Source: Symsagittifera roscoffensis (Eukaryota > Xenacoelomorpha > Acoela > Convolutidae). Taken from it: 64,000 nt of DNA. Under the pieces are notes generated by a model. That model was given only the letters and a program-made list of their open reading frames with translations, had not been told where the DNA came from and did not search any database. The position numbers and the translations under genes are program-made. The DNA lies in the NCBI RefSeq assembly GCF_963678635.1, contig NC_087065.1, forward strand, positions 9,939,579-10,003,578. The letters are read 5' to 3'. Of this stretch, positions 22,441-35,540 are shown one piece after another. Position 1 is the stretch's first letter; each line of letters starts with the position of its first letter.

Positions 22441-24922
22441 TTACTTCAACCGTCCCTCCTCTACAACAGCAATAATTGAATTGTCTAAGAATTGCGTCTT
22501 ATGCCGAAATAGCAACCCCGTATACAAAGGATAGCGCTCCTGAGCAGCGCGAAGCTTATCTTAGTTCTTATATAGTTTATTGTTTCTGCGTAGCTTCATG
22601 CCTTTTTTCATTAAATTTTTCAGCAATGCGCTGCATTGTCCCAGTAGCTGCTGGTGCGGCACCACCAGTGCAGCCAAAAATGAGCGGGCAGAAGCTACTC
22701 TGTTCGACTTGTAGAACTCTCTGTTGGTGGTATTTTGAGTTTTTTAGTGATTCGTGGTACTTATAGGCGTCTTTCAGTAGTCTTCGTGAGGTTTTTGCGT
22801 GCGGGTTGAAGACTTTGACATCAAAGAAGGTTCGGGTAAGCCTTGAGCCCCATAATCCATTTGCTTTTACATCTACTCGAGCGTCTTCATCAATTGTGGT
22901 TGAATTGTTGACAAAGCTCTCGCCTTGCAACGACTGAAGTTTCGGCTCGATTTCAACATCAAAGCAAACCTTGCTAATGAGGGTAGCAAAGGTATTTCTG
23001 ATTTCGTTATGCCTCATGTGGGTATATCCATCCTTTGCACAGTGCAGAGCGTGGGTAAGGTCAAAAGATTGACCACATGCACATGTGAGTGGAATGTTGC
23101 TTGGTTCCCATCCATATCTGAGATCAATTCCATCCCGGAAATCGGATTTTTTCAGGTTAATATTATATCTTCTACGAGACAGTGCATTTATCCAGTTTGA
23201 GGCTCCTTTTTCGGAGGCCAGCTCAAGTGCATATTTTTCATTGTCGCTCAAGTTGTTCAAAATGTTAGTTCTCTTTTGGTTTGTTCTTTCAGTTTTAGTT
23301 GTTTTAATTTTTGTATAGATTGTTTCTTGCTCAGATTTAGCTGTTAATAGGTCGTATGTGTCTAGGAATGACGAAGTTTTAATTGATGTTTCAAAAACAT
23401 TCTCATATTGAAAAGGTTGCTTGATTATTAGACCACCCAATTTCAGTGGCAAAGAAGCGATGTCTCTAAATTGATGTCTGGTATTATCTTTACCAATTAA
23501 ATTTGGAATGACTTTTTCCTGCAATATCTTCTTTCTGTGGCATTGGGTGTAGTTCTAGCTAAAAACGATAATTTTTCTTGTACTCCTTTCGTGTAACAGG
23601 ATTACACTTTTTGTGGTGATGTTTTCGCAATCTTACCAAGTTTTTTCAGTATTTTCTTATGTTCTTCTAATTGAGTTTCTAAGAAAGTTTTACATTCAGT
23701 CTCGGATCCTATGACAGAACCAAGTACTCTGGCACCTTTCTTCATTCAAATTCAGTCTTTTTGAATACTTTTATCGCCTCATTATTTTTTTCATCTTTTA
23801 CAATGAGCTGACATTACGATGCCTTTACATGATTTCCAAAACATTTTCCGTGTTTGTTAAGGTTGTCAAGAACTCTTCTCAGGCTTTTCAATTTACCGAT
23901 TGCATTATCATCATCTGCATACCATTTCTGTGTTAGGATGTTATCGTTGACTAGTTTTACTAAAGGTAAAGTGGCTAGCCCGTATATTGCCATTGCTAAT
24001 GGGTCTCCTTGTGTGGTTCCTTATCTAGATAGGTTTAATTTTTTATTTTCGAAGAGTTTGGATGGATTAGAAAATGAGATCTGTATTGCAGATAGTATAG
24101 ATGGGCAAATATTTGCAATGTTTTTTTTCAAAGCCAGGTTCCGGTTAAGGGAGTTAAATGCGTTTTCTGTGTCTATCAGTAATATTGCACCGGAATCTGT
24201 GTTCTCGTAATGCTTCCTAAGCGTATGAATTGCATATTCGATGTCATTTTTTTGGCCAAGGCATAGTTGAAATTCGATTCGAGTATCATAAGTTCGCTTT
24301 TTAACCTCTTTGTGGTCGTTCTACATATTATTCTGCGGATGACTTCGCCTATGCCAATTGGCCTAACTCCTGGGTCTTTATCAAGTGGAATTAGTGGACA
24401 GACATTATATGGTTCGAGAAGCTCATTACTTAGTATTTCTGTCGATATTTTCTGTGCGATTTTGGCTAGCGTCTTTGATATTTCAACTGAATGTTGACCA
24501 AAGTGCGTTAGCATGCGTCTCCACTCATTTGCATCCAGACCTGAGGGTCCGAGAGTACTATTTGTTGTCATGGCAGCCTTCCTAATTTTCTGGGCGTTTA
24601 TTTGGTCGAAAGTGGATGAGTGGAAAGGGATTGTATCTTCCGAGCATGATGTTATATAGTTGCTCTTTACTGGCTCCGCGGGAGGGTGTTTCTCGATGAA
24701 GATTTGCTCAACAGTTTGACCTTTGACGGTTTCCTCAAGTGAGAGAATTCCCATGGAGGTATCAGTCAATTTAGCATTAGCACTCGATATTTTTCCACAA
24801 TCAAGTATTTTCATTTTCAATTCTTTAATCTCACTATGTCCAGCTTCGATGAACTGCTTTGACTGTCCAATTGGTAGCCTACTTAGTGAAGCTTCCCAGT
24901 TGTTATCTGAAGATCCTCTCAA
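22441..24922 (-). pseudogene. RT with restriction-like endonuclease, array copy A
   Basis: Minus-strand retroelement gene in pieces: 24922-24176 (248 aa, N-terminus and first half of RT), a frame-broken middle, and 23524-22577 (315 aa, C-terminus). Seen in order: GPSGLDANEWRRM; PLIPLDKDPGVRPIGIGEV (RT core); a motif B equivalent at about 24.0 kb; WYADDDNAIG (motif C YADD, about 23.92 kb); CACGQSFDLTHALHC and RHNEIR (Zn-binding and conserved region); then ARVDVKANGLWG and FFDVKVFNP, a D...D-x-K pattern like PD-(D/E)XK nucleases. This RT plus CCHC plus nuclease layout is that of RLE-type non-LTR retrotransposons. Similar proteins are, to my knowledge, common in cnidarians and other aquatic invertebrates. 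The C-terminal tail reads on in other frames to about 22441. Confidence 0.75.
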
Positions 24923-24959
24923 CGCCCTTCGATTGCTAAATTGCTACTATCGAAACGAT

Positions 24960-26770
24960 TAAATTTTTTTGAGTAATTAGTGTCTTTTTTTAACACAAAG
25001 GTCGGATCCATTTGATTAAGCATCCAAGAGAGAGAGAGAGAGTCTATGAGTTTCCGTTTGTTTTCTTTTTTATAGTTTCTCCAGAAAATTTTTCTAGACA
25101 TTTCTTTTTTTTTGTTTTCTTTTCCGCACTTTTTCTCTTCTTTTGTGTCTCAGGTGGCTCTCTCAAGTCGTTAGCTAAGCCTTGTAATGAAAAGCGCATC
25201 CGAGAAAAAAATCGAAAAAAAAACTTTTAATGCTATCAGAACCTGGACACGTTCCAGTTGAACCGTACCAACGATTCTCTAGAATGGGCATCTAGCCCAG
25301 AGCTGTATCAAGTGGGCTTGATCCCGTAGTCATGATGTCGTAAAAACACCAAGAAATTTCAAATAACACTATGTAACAGTCGTTCACTCACCTCACGTTT
25401 GAGGTTAAGAAAAACAGGCCCTAAAACTATCAGCTCAAATTTCAGGAACACCATTTCTTGTGCTTTCGTAACTCAATCATTCGGAGCCAATTCTAAGTTC
25501 GCTTATGACGTGAAACTTTAGGAAAGGGACAGCCTAAAGGCTACTGATAAAATACCTTCCACTCTAGCTGGAAATAAATATACCCCCATGGCTGAAAATA
25601 CAAACACCTAAAGCACGCGTTAAAAACCGCGTTGGGACATCAAGTAAATACTATTAGTTTGTATTGAACTGTGTACATTTGATCAATTTCAGATGGATCA
25701 AACTCAAACTCGCCTCAACTCAAAACATTTAGATAAAATGCACTCAAAACGTTTAATTCATGCACTCTTGTCAAGACAACAACTGTTTAAATAGTCCCAG
25801 ACATGATCAAGTAGTTTAAAAATAACAGGAGAAATTTTACATGAAAGTAGCCAGTATAACTCAACTAGTTTATTTCAAGTTGCATAAATGCCTTCTGAAC
25901 TATTATGTTAGCTCCGTGGGAGGCCTGCTGAGTTAAGTTTCCTTTTGTTTCACTAGATGCATTCTCGTATCCACTCTTTATGTTCTCTGTCAGGAACAAG
26001 ACAGTCTACTCAAGCTCATTGTTTCGGGCAAATTGCGGATAACAATTTTACTCTTGTCTGATTTTCTGGCGGCTCTCCTGCAATCTTCATTTCGGCTATA
26101 CTGATTCATGACTTTTTGTTTCAGCTATCGCTAGAAACTGGAAGAATATCATTCGAACTAAAAACAAATCAAACATTTTAAGCCTCATATTTGGAAGAAG
26201 CGCGATTAGGAGGGAAAAAATGTTTTCAAAAATTCGAATAACCACCTTGCTCTTCTCAGAAACACAAAAATTGCAATTTCAATCAGTTACAACGTGTCAT
26301 AGAAAACAACTGGAGACCAAAGTCCAGACAGTGGTGAGACAGATGAGACATTGATTTTTAATTGAAGCCTCCAGAATCGACACCCGTGCGTGATCAAACT
26401 TTTGATCACAATATCAAGTGAAACCGGAGATTTGAGTGGCGAGTTCGGGTCAGATCCGAACCCCCCTGAGCAGAAAAAGAGAAAGTGTAACGACCGAGAT
26501 AACTCGGTGAAGTGGAATTGGAGGTCCGGTGCCTGGAAACTGTTTTACAACCAATTGATAGCCTTTACTTACTGTGATGCCCTGAAAGGTTTAATTTAAT
26601 TCCATAATAATTGTCCGAAACCCGGCTATGTGGTTACATTCATATGTAGTTGAATGCAGTAAAAAAGTGTTTGGCTAATATCCAACATGCTGTAACACAA
26701 TGGTTAGACAATTAACTGGCTAGGTCGAGACAAAAAAATAGTAAATTATAAAAGGGCCCTTCCGTTTGGG
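24960..26770. repeat. non-coding repeat, unit B
   Basis: Same repeat as units A and C. It includes the block at about 25209-25360 missing from A, which contains a 'gtgggcttgatccc' stretch resembling a pol III B box. A perfect 9-bp inverted repeat with 2-nt spacer lies at about 26388-26407. Compared with unit C it lacks about 140 bp near 26614 (between 'ccataataattgt' and 'ccgaaacccggc'). Confidence 0.85.
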
Positions 26771-26881
26771 TACGGTCGTGCACAGCTGGATAGGGCCCAT
26801 ACCAGCATTTTATAAATACATCAATAAACAATTTTGCAGGAATTAAGTCAAGTCAGCACTTAATGCATAGTCATTAAATGT

Positions 26882-29014
26882 AATTACTTCAACCGTCCCT
26901 CCTCTACAACAGCAATAATTGAATTGTCTAAGAATTGCGTCTTATGCCGAAATCTGCAACCCCGTATACAAAGGATAGCGCTCCTGAGCAGCGCGAAGCT
27001 TATCTTAGTTCTTAAATAGTTTATTGTTTCTGCGTAGCTTCATGCCTTTTTTCATTAAATTTTTCAGCAATGCGCTGCATTGTCCCAGTAGCTGCTGGTG
27101 CGGCACCACCAGTGCAGTCAAAAATGAGCGGGCAGAAGCTGCTCTGTTCGACTTGTTGAACCCTCTGTTGGTGGTATTTTGAGTTTTTTAGTGATTCGTG
27201 GTACTTATAGGCGTTTTTCAGTAGTCTTCGTGAGGTTTTTGCGTGCGGGTTGAAGACTTTGACATCAAAGAAGGTTCGGCTAAGCCTTGAGCCCCATAAT
27301 CCATTTGCTTTTACATCTACTCGAGCGTCTTCAACAATTGTGGTTGAATTGTTGACAAAGCTCTCGCCTTGCAACGACTGAAGTTTCGGCTCGATTTCAA
27401 CATCAAAGCAAACCTTGCTAATGAGGGTGGCAAAGGTATCTCTGATTTCGTTATGCCTCATTTGGGTGTATCCACCCTTGGCACAGTGCAGAGCGTGGAC
27501 AAGGTCATAAGATTGACCACATGCACATGTGAGTGGAATGTTGCTTGGTTCCCATCCATATCTGAGATCAATTCAATCCCGGAAGTCGGATTTTTTCAGG
27601 TTAATAATTTATCTGCTAAGAGACAGTGCATTTAACCAGTTTGAGGCTCCTTTTTCGGATTCCAGCTCAAGTGCGTGTTTTTCATTGTCGCTCAAGTTGT
27701 TCAAAATGTTAGTTGTCTTTTGGTTTGTTCTTTCAGTTTTAGTTGTTTTAATTTTTGTATAGATTTTTTCTTGCTCAGAATTAGCTGTTAATAGGTCGTA
27801 TGTGTCTAGGACTGACGAAGTTTTAATTGATGTTTCAAAAACATTCTCATATTCAAAAGGTTGCTTGATATTTAGACCACCCAATTTCAGTGGCAACGAA
27901 GCGATGTCTCTAAATTGATGTCTGGTATTATCTTTACCAATTAAATTTGGAATGAGTTTTTCCTGCAATATCTTCTTTCTGTGGTATTGGGTGTAGTTCT
28001 AGCTAAAAACGATAGTTTTTCTTGTACCCCTTTGGTGTAACAGGAGTACACTTTTTGTGGTGATGTTTTCGCAATCTTGCCAAGTTTTTTCAGTATTTTT
28101 TATGTTCTTCTAACTGAGTTTCTAAGAAAGTTTTACATTCAGTCTCGGATCCTATGACAGAATAAAGTACTCGGGCCACTTTCCTCATTCAATTTTGGTC
28201 TTTGTGAATACTTTTATTGCCTCATTGTTTTTTTCATCTTTTACAATGAGCTGACATTTCGATGCCTTTACATGATTTCCAAAATATTTTCCGTGTTTGA
28301 TAAGGTTGTCAAGAACTCTTCGCAGGCTTTTCAAATTACCGATTGCATTATCATCATCTGCATACCATTTCTGTGTTAGGCTGTTATCGTTGACTAGTTT
28401 TACTAAAGGTAAAGTGGCTAGCCCGTATATTGCCATTGCTAATGGGTCTCCTTGTGTGGTTCCTTCTCTAGATAGGATTAATTTTTTATTTACGAAGAGT
28501 TTGGATGGATTAGAGTATGAGATCTGTATTGCGGGTAGTATGGATGGGCTTATATTTGCAATGTTTTTTATCAAAGCCAGGTTCCGGTTAAGGGAATTAA
28601 TTGCGTTTTCTGCGTCTATCAGTAATATTGCATCGGAATCTGTGTTCTCGTAATGCTTCCTAAGCGTATGAATTGAATATTCGATGCCATGTTTTTGGCC
28701 AAGGCATAGTTGAAATTCAATCCGAGTATCATAAATTCGCTTTTTAAGCTCTTTGTGGTTCTTCTACATATTATTCTGCGGATGACTTCGCCTATGCCAA
28801 TTGGCCTAACTCCTGGGTCTTTATCAAGTGGAATTAGTGGACAGACATTATATGGTTCAAGAAGCTCATGACTTAGTATTTCTGTCAACTTTTTCTGTGC
28901 GATTTTGGCTAGTGTCTTTGATATTTCAACTGAATGTTGACCAAAGTGCGTTAGCATGCGTCTCCACTCATTTTCATCCAGACCTGAGGGTCCGAGAGTA
29001 CTATTTGTTGTCAT
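26882..29014 (-). pseudogene. RT with restriction-like endonuclease, array copy B (5' truncated)
   Basis: Fragments on the minus strand: 29014-28619 (GPSGLDENEWRRM to the RT core), 28574-28185 (GTTQGDPLAMAIYGLATL, then WYADDDNAIG: motifs B and C), 27968-27609, and 27461-27021 (C-terminal RHNEIR and FFDVKVFNP nuclease-like part). Stops and frameshifts separate them. The 5' end is lost: at about 29025 the sequence jumps back to a region already present at about 27637, the junction of an internal duplication. Substitutions relative to A and C (for example YALAKNMAS and QKKLTEIL) mark an independent lineage. Confidence 0.75.
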
Positions 29015-29027
29015 GGCAGCCAGTTTG

Positions 29028-30748
29028 AGGCTCCTTTTTCGGAGGCCAGCTCAAGTGCGTATTTTTCATTGTCGCTCAAGTTGTTCAAAATGTTAGTTCT
29101 CTTTTGGTTTGTTCTTTCAGTTTTAGTTGTTTTAATTTTTGTATAGATTTTTTATTGCTCAGATTTAGCTGTCTAACTGAGTATGTGTCTAGGACTGACG
29201 AAGTTTTAATTGATGTTTCAAAACATTCTCATATTCAAAAGTTTGCTTGATATTTAGACCACCCAATTTCAGTGGCAAAGAAGCGATGTCTCTAAATTGA
29301 TGTCTGGTATTATCTTTACCAATTAAATTTGGAATGAGTTTTTCCTGCAATATCTTCTTTCTGTGGTATTGGGTGTAGTTCTAGCTAAAAACGATAATTT
29401 TTCTTGTACCCCTTTGGTGTAACAGGAGTACACTTTTTGTGGTGATGTTTTCGCAATCTTGCCAAGTTTTTTCAGTATTTTTTATGTTCTTCTAACTGAG
29501 TTTCTAAGAAAGTTTTACATTCAGTCTCGGATCCTATGACAGAATAAAGTACTCGGGCCCCTTTCTTCATTCAATTTCGGTCTTTGTGAATACTTTTATT
29601 GCCTCATTGATTTTTTCATCTTTTACAATGAGCTGACATTTCGATGCCTTTACATGATTTCCAAAATATTTTCCGTGTTTGATAAGGTTGTCAAGAACTC
29701 TTCGCAGGCTTTTCAAATTACCGATTGCATTATCATCATCTGCATACCATTTCTGTGTTAGGCTGTTATCGTTGACTAGTTTTACTAAAGGTAAAGTGGC
29801 TAGCCCGTATATCGCCATTGCTAATGGGTCTCCTTGGGTGGTTCCTTCTCTAGATAGGATTGATTTTTTATTTACGAAGAGTTTGGATGGATTAGAGTAT
29901 GAGATCTGTATTGCGGGTAGTATGGATGGGCATATATTTGCAATGTTTTTTTTTCAAAGCCAGGTTCCGGTTAAGGGAATTAATTGCGTTTTCTGCGTCT
30001 ATCAGTAATATTGCATCGGAATCTGTGTTCTCGTAATGCTTCCTAAGCGTATGAATTGCATATTCGATGCCATTTTTTTGGCCAAGGCATAGTTGAAATT
30101 CGATCCGAGTATCATAAGTTCGCTTTTTAAGCTCTTTGTGGTCGTTCTACATATTATTCTGCGGATGACTTCGCCTATGCCAATTGGCCTAACTCCTGGG
30201 TCTTTATCAAGTGGAATTAGTGGACAGACATTATATGGTTCAAGAAGCTCATGACTTAGTATTTCTGTCGATATTTTCTGTGCGATTTTGGCTAGCGTCT
30301 TTGATATTTCAACTGAATGTTGACCAAAGTGCGTTAGCATGCGTCTCCACTCATTTGCATCCAGACCTGAGGGTCCGAGAGTACTTTTTGTTGTCATGGC
30401 AGCCTTCCTAATTTTCTGGGCGTTTATTTGGTCGAAAGTGGATGAGTGGAAAGGGATTGTATCTTCCGAGCATGATTTTATATAGTTGCTGTTTACTGGC
30501 TCCGCGGGAGGGTGTTTCTCGATGAAGATTTGCTCAACAGTTTGACCTTTGACGGTTTCCTAGAGCGAGAGAACTCCCATGGAGTTATCAGTCAATTTAG
30601 CATTAGCACTCGATATTTTTCCACAATCAAGTATTTTCCTTTTCAATTCTTTGATCTCACTATGTCCAGCTTCGATGAACTGCTGTGACTGTCCAATTGG
30701 TAGCCTACTCAGTGAAGCTTCCCAGTTGTTATATGAAGATCCTCTCAA
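29028..30748 (-). pseudogene. RT gene, array copy B2 (3' truncated)
   Basis: A second partial copy in the same unit. It has the normal 5' end (30748, MRGSSYNNWEAS), the RT core (30397-30002) and motifs B and C (29818-29567, QGDPLAMAI and WYADDD). It stops near 29028 within the linker before the nuclease domain, where copy B begins. B and B2 overlap in content by about 1.39 kb and are very similar, so the pair comes from a tandem duplication or unequal crossover inside one unit. Confidence 0.75.
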
Positions 30749-30789
30749 CGCCCTTCGATTGCTAAATTGCTACAATCGAAACGATTAAA

Positions 30790-32740
30790 TTTTTTTGGGG
30801 AAACTTGAGTAATTAGTGTCTTTTTTTAACACAAAGCTCGGATCCATTTGATAAAGCATCCAGGAGAGAGGGAGAATCTATGAGTTTCCGTTTGTTTTCT
30901 TTTTTATAGTTTCTCCAGAAAATTTTCTTAGACATTTCTGTTTTTTTTTTGTTTTCTTTTCCGCACTTTTTCTCTTCTTTTGTGTCTCAGGTGGCTCTCT
31001 CAAGTCGTTAGCTAAGCCTTGTAATGAAAAGCGCATCCAAGAAAAAAGTCGAAAAAAAACTTTTAATGCTATCAGAACCTGGACACGTTCCAGTTGAACC
31101 GTACCAACGATTCTCTAGAATGGGCATCTAGCCCAGAGCTGTATCAAGTGGGCTTGATCCCGTAGTCATGATGTCGTAAAAACACCAAGAAGCGTCAAAT
31201 AACACTATGTAACAGTCCTTCACTCACCTCAAGTTTGAGGTTAAGAAAAACAGGCCCTAAAAATATCAGCTCAAATTTCAGGAACACCATTTCTTGTGCT
31301 TTCGTAACTCAATCATTCGGAGCCAATTCTAAGTTCGCTTATGACGTGAAACTTTAGGAAAGGGACAGTCTAAATGCTACTGATAAAATACTTTCCACTC
31401 TAGCTGGAAATAAGTATATCCCCATGGCTGAAAATACAAACACCTAAAGCACGCGTTAAAAACCGCGTTGGGACATCAAGTAAATACTATAAGTTTGTAT
31501 TGAACAGTGTACATTTGATCAATTTCAGATGGATGAAACTCAAACTCGCCTCAACTCAAAACATTTAGATAAAATGCACTCAAAACGTTTAATTCATGCA
31601 CTCTTGTCAAAACAACAACTGTTTAAATAGTCCCAGACATGATCAAGTAGTTTAAAAATAACAGGAGAAATTTTACATGAAAGTAGCCAGTATAACTCAA
31701 CTAGTTTATTTCAAGTTGCATAAATGCCTTCTGAACTATTATGTTAGCTCCGTGGGAGGCCTGCTGAGTTAAGTTTCCTTTTGTTTCACTAGATGCATTC
31801 TCGTATCCACTCTTTATGTTCTCTGTCAGGAACAAGACAGTCTACTCAAGCTCATTGTTTCGGGCAAATTGCGGATAACAATTTTACTCTTGTCTGATTT
31901 TCTGGCGGCTCTCCTGCAATCTTCATTTCGGCTATACTGATTCATGACTTTTTGTTTCAGCTATCGCTAGAAACTGGAAGAATATCATTCGAACTAAAAA
32001 CAAATCAAACATTTTAAGCCTCATATTTGGAAGAAGCGCGATTAGGAGGGAAAAAATGTTTTCAAAAATTCGAATAACCACCTTGCTCTTCTCAGAAACA
32101 CAAAAATTGCAATTTCAATCAGTTACAACGTGTCATAGAAAGCAACTGGAGACCAAAGTCCAGACAGTGGTGAGACAGATGAGACATTGATTTTTAATTG
32201 AAGCCTCCAGAATCGACACCCGTGCGTGATCAAACTTTTGATCACAATATCAAGTGAAACCGGAGATTTGAGTGGCGAGTTCGGGTCAGATCCGAACCCC
32301 CCTGAGCAGAAAAAGAGAAAGTGTAACGACCGAGATAACTCGGTGAAGTGGAATTGGAGGTCCGGTGCCTGGAAACTGTTTTACAACCAATTGATAGCCT
32401 TTAACTACTGTGATGCCCTGAAAGGCTTAACTTAATTCCATAATAATTGTTATTTCAGAGCACGAGTAGTTGAGGACGAGCAAAGAGTCATCTCGAATGG
32501 ATCCATAATATAACTGTCACTAAAACATCAATAATTCTTGCTTTTAGCCCTGTTCTTAGAAGTAATCGCATTTTCTGGGGGTCCGAAACCCGGCTATGTG
32601 GTTACATTCATATGTAGTTGAATGCAGTAAAAAAGTGTTTGGCTAATATCCAACATGCTGTAACACAATGGTTAGACAATTAACTGGCTAGGTCGAGACA
32701 AAAAAATAGTAAATTATAAAAGGGCCCTTCCGTTTGGGTA
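30790..32740. repeat. non-coding repeat, unit C
   Basis: Same repeat as units A and B. It is the longest version, with both the block missing from A and the block missing from B (about 32450-32590), and probably closest to the ancestral form. The palindrome (9-bp arms) is at about 32227-32246. Confidence 0.85.
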
Positions 32741-32851
32741 CGGTCGTGCACAGCTGGATAGGGCCCATACCAGCATTTTATAAATACATCAATAAACAAT
32801 TTTGCAGGAATTAAGTCAAGTCAGCACTTAATGCATAGTCATTAAATGTAA

Positions 32852-35376
32852 TTACTTCAACCGTCCCTCCTCTACAACAGCAATAATTGAATTGTCTAAG
32901 AATTGCGTCTTACGCCGAACTCTGCAACCCCGTATACAAAGGATAGCGCTCCTGAGCAGCGCGAAGCTTATCATGGTTCTTATATAGTTTATGTCTCTGC
33001 GTAGCTTCATGCCTTTTTTCACTAAGTTTTTCAGCAATGCGCTGCATTGTCCCAGTAGCTGTTGGTGCGGCACCACCAGTGCAGCCGAAAATGGGCGGGC
33101 AGAAGCTGCTCTGTTCGACTTGTAGAACTCTCTGTTGGTGGTATTTTGAGTTTTTTAGTGATTCGTGGTACTTATAGGCGTCTTTCAGTAGTCTTCGTGA
33201 GGTTTTTGCGTGCGGGTTGAAGACTTTGACATCAAAGAAGGTTCGGCTAAGCCTTGAGCCCCATAATCCATTTGCTTTTACATCTACTCGAGCGTCTTCA
33301 TCAATTGTGGTTGAATTGTTGACAAAGCTCTCGCCTTGCAACGACTGAAGTTTCGGCTCGATTTCAACATCAAAGCAAACCTTGCTAATGAGGGTGGCAA
33401 AGGTATCTCTGATTTCGTTATGCCTCATGTGGGTGTACAGTGCAGAGCTTGGGTAAGGTCGAAAGATTGACCACATGCACATGTGAGTGGAATGTTGCTT
33501 GGTTCCCATCCATATCTGAGATCAATTCAATCCCGGAAGTCGGATTTTTTCAGGTTAATATTATATCTGCTAAGAGACAGTGCATTTAACCAGTTTGAGG
33601 CTCCTTTTTCGGAGGCCAGCTCAAGTGCGTAATTTTCATTGTCGCTCAAGTTGTTCAAAATTTTAGTTCTCTTTTGGTTTGTTCTTTCAGTTTTAGTTGT
33701 TTTAATTTTTGTATAGATTTTTTCTTGCTCAGATTTAGCTGTTAATAGGTCGTATGTGTCTAGGACTGACGAAGTTTTAATTGATGTTTCAAAAACATTC
33801 TCATATTCAAAAGGTTGCTTGATATTTAGACCACCCAATTTCAGTGGCAAAGAAGCGATGTCTCTAAATTGATGTCTGGTATTATCTTTACCAATTAAAT
33901 TTGGAATGAGTTTTTCCTGCAATATCTTCTTTCTGTGGTATTGGGTGTAGTTCTAGCTAAAAACGTCAATTTTTCTTGTACCCCTTTGGTGTAACAGGAG
34001 TACACTTTTTGTGGTGATGTTTTCGCGATCTTGCCAAGTTTTTTCAGTCTTTTCTTATCTCCTTCTAACTGAGTTTCTAAGAAAGTTTTACATTCAGTCT
34101 CGGATCCTATGACAAAACCAAGTACTCTGGCCCTTTCTTCATTCAATTTCGCTCTTTTTGTTTTTTCATCTTTTACATTTCGATGCCTTTACATGATTTC
34201 CAAAATTTTTTCCGTGTTTGTTAAGGTTGTCAAGAACTCTTCGCAGGCTTTTCAAATTACCGATTGCATTATCATCATCTGCATACCATTTCTGTGTTAG
34301 GATGTTATCGTTGACTAGTTTTACTAAAGGTAAAGTGGCTAGCTCGTATATTGCCATTGCTAATGGGTCTCCTTGTGTGGTTCCTTCTCTAGATAGGTTT
34401 AATTTTTTATTTACGAAGAGTTTGGATGGATTAGAGTATGAGATCTGTATTGCGGTTAGTATGGATGGGCATATATTTGCAATGTTTTTTTTCAAAGCCA
34501 TTTTTCGGTTAAGGGAGTTAAATGCGTTTTCTGCGTCAATCAGTAATATTGCATCGGAATCTGTGTTCTCGTAATGCTTCCTAAGCGTATGAATTGCTTA
34601 TTCGATGCCATTTTTTTTGCCAAGGCATAGTTGAAATTTGATCCGAGTATCATAAGTTCGCTTTTTAAGCTCTTTGTGGTCGTTCTACATATTATTCTGC
34701 GGATGACTTCGCCTATGCCAATTGGCCTAACTCCTGGGTCTTTATCAAGTGGAATTAGTGGACAGACATTATATGGTTCAAGAAGCTCATGACTTAGTAT
34801 TTCTGTCGATATTTTCTGTGCGATTTTGGCTAGTGTCTTTGATATTTCAACTGAATGTTGACCAAAGTGCGTTAGCATGCGTCTCCACTCATATGCATCC
34901 AGACCTGAGGGTCCGAGAGTACTATTTGTTGTCATGGCAGCCTTCCTAATTTTCTGGGCGTTTATTTGGTCGAAAGTGGATGAGTGGAAAGGGATTGTAT
35001 CTTCCGAGCATGATGTTATATAGTTGCTCTTTACTGGCTCCGCGGGAGGGTGTTTCTCGAAGATTTGCTCAACAGTTTGACCTTTGGCGGTTTCCTCCAG
35101 TGAGAGAACTCCCATGGAGGTATCAGTCAATTTAGCATTAGCACTCGATATTTTTCCGGTGTTCATTAATTTTTTAAATTACTGTGCTTCAGTTTCTTCT
35201 TTCTTTTTCTTATTCTTTACCAAGCGCATTTGCAGCGCTTTTCCCTCGTTAAAAAGTTCGTCCAGTTCGGCCTTATGCCATTGCTTAAGCCTTCGTGCTA
35301 TAGTTTTGGATTTCGAACCATCGCTCCGATTTGGTTTTACATAGCATGAGGTGAGGGATATCATTGTTGCGTGCAT
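32852..35376 (-). pseudogene. RT with restriction-like endonuclease, array copy C (most complete)
   Basis: The only copy with the probable native N-terminus (35376-35179: SKTIARRLKQWHKAELDELF). An in-frame stop follows, then 35166-34540 carries GPSGLDAYEWRRM and DPGVRPIGIGEV. Next come 34501-34166 (QGDPLAMAI; WYADDDNAIG), 34146-33895, 33922-33527, 33509-32910 (zinc region partly deleted near 33440; ARVDVKANGLWG; FFDVKVFNP) and 33076-32852 (SFALLRSAILCIRG, the conserved C-terminus, stop at 32852). At least four frame breaks make it non-functional as read. Total length about 2.5 kb, consistent with a single-ORF RT-RLE element of about 800 residues. Confidence 0.8.
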
Positions 35377-35540
35377 TGCGTATGTGTTTTCTTGTGTTTC
35401 AGTTAACGAGTTGAGGGTTCTATTTAGAGTTTCTATAAGGTTAAACCCAATTCTTTTTTTGCGAGGATCATGAAGACTGGTTTCCAGTGCACTACTTGGC
35501 TGTAGATTTTTCTTATTTTATCTTTTAGACGAAAATGAAT

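Larger units (their letters stand above)
20262..35540 (-). mobile_element. head-to-tail array of an RT-endonuclease retroelement with its flanking repeat
   Basis: Three full-sized units and one stub repeat in the same orientation. The RT gene 5' landmark (MRGSSDNNWEAS on the minus strand) occurs at 20510, 24922 and 30748. Spacing is 4,412 bp and then 5,826 bp, the second being larger because of an internal 1.39-kb duplication. The last RT copy starts at about 35.4 kb with a different, probably more complete 5' end. Each unit is RT gene (about 2.5 kb) plus non-coding repeat (about 1.9 kb). Units are very similar to one another yet all RT copies are broken, so amplification by unequal recombination is likely more recent than the loss of function, or simultaneous with it. 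Confidence 0.8.

Noticed and set aside
22476-34949. Many plus-strand ORFs of 60-118 codons across the RT array.
   Set aside because: They are opposite-strand shadows of the RT gene and are repeated wherever it is.
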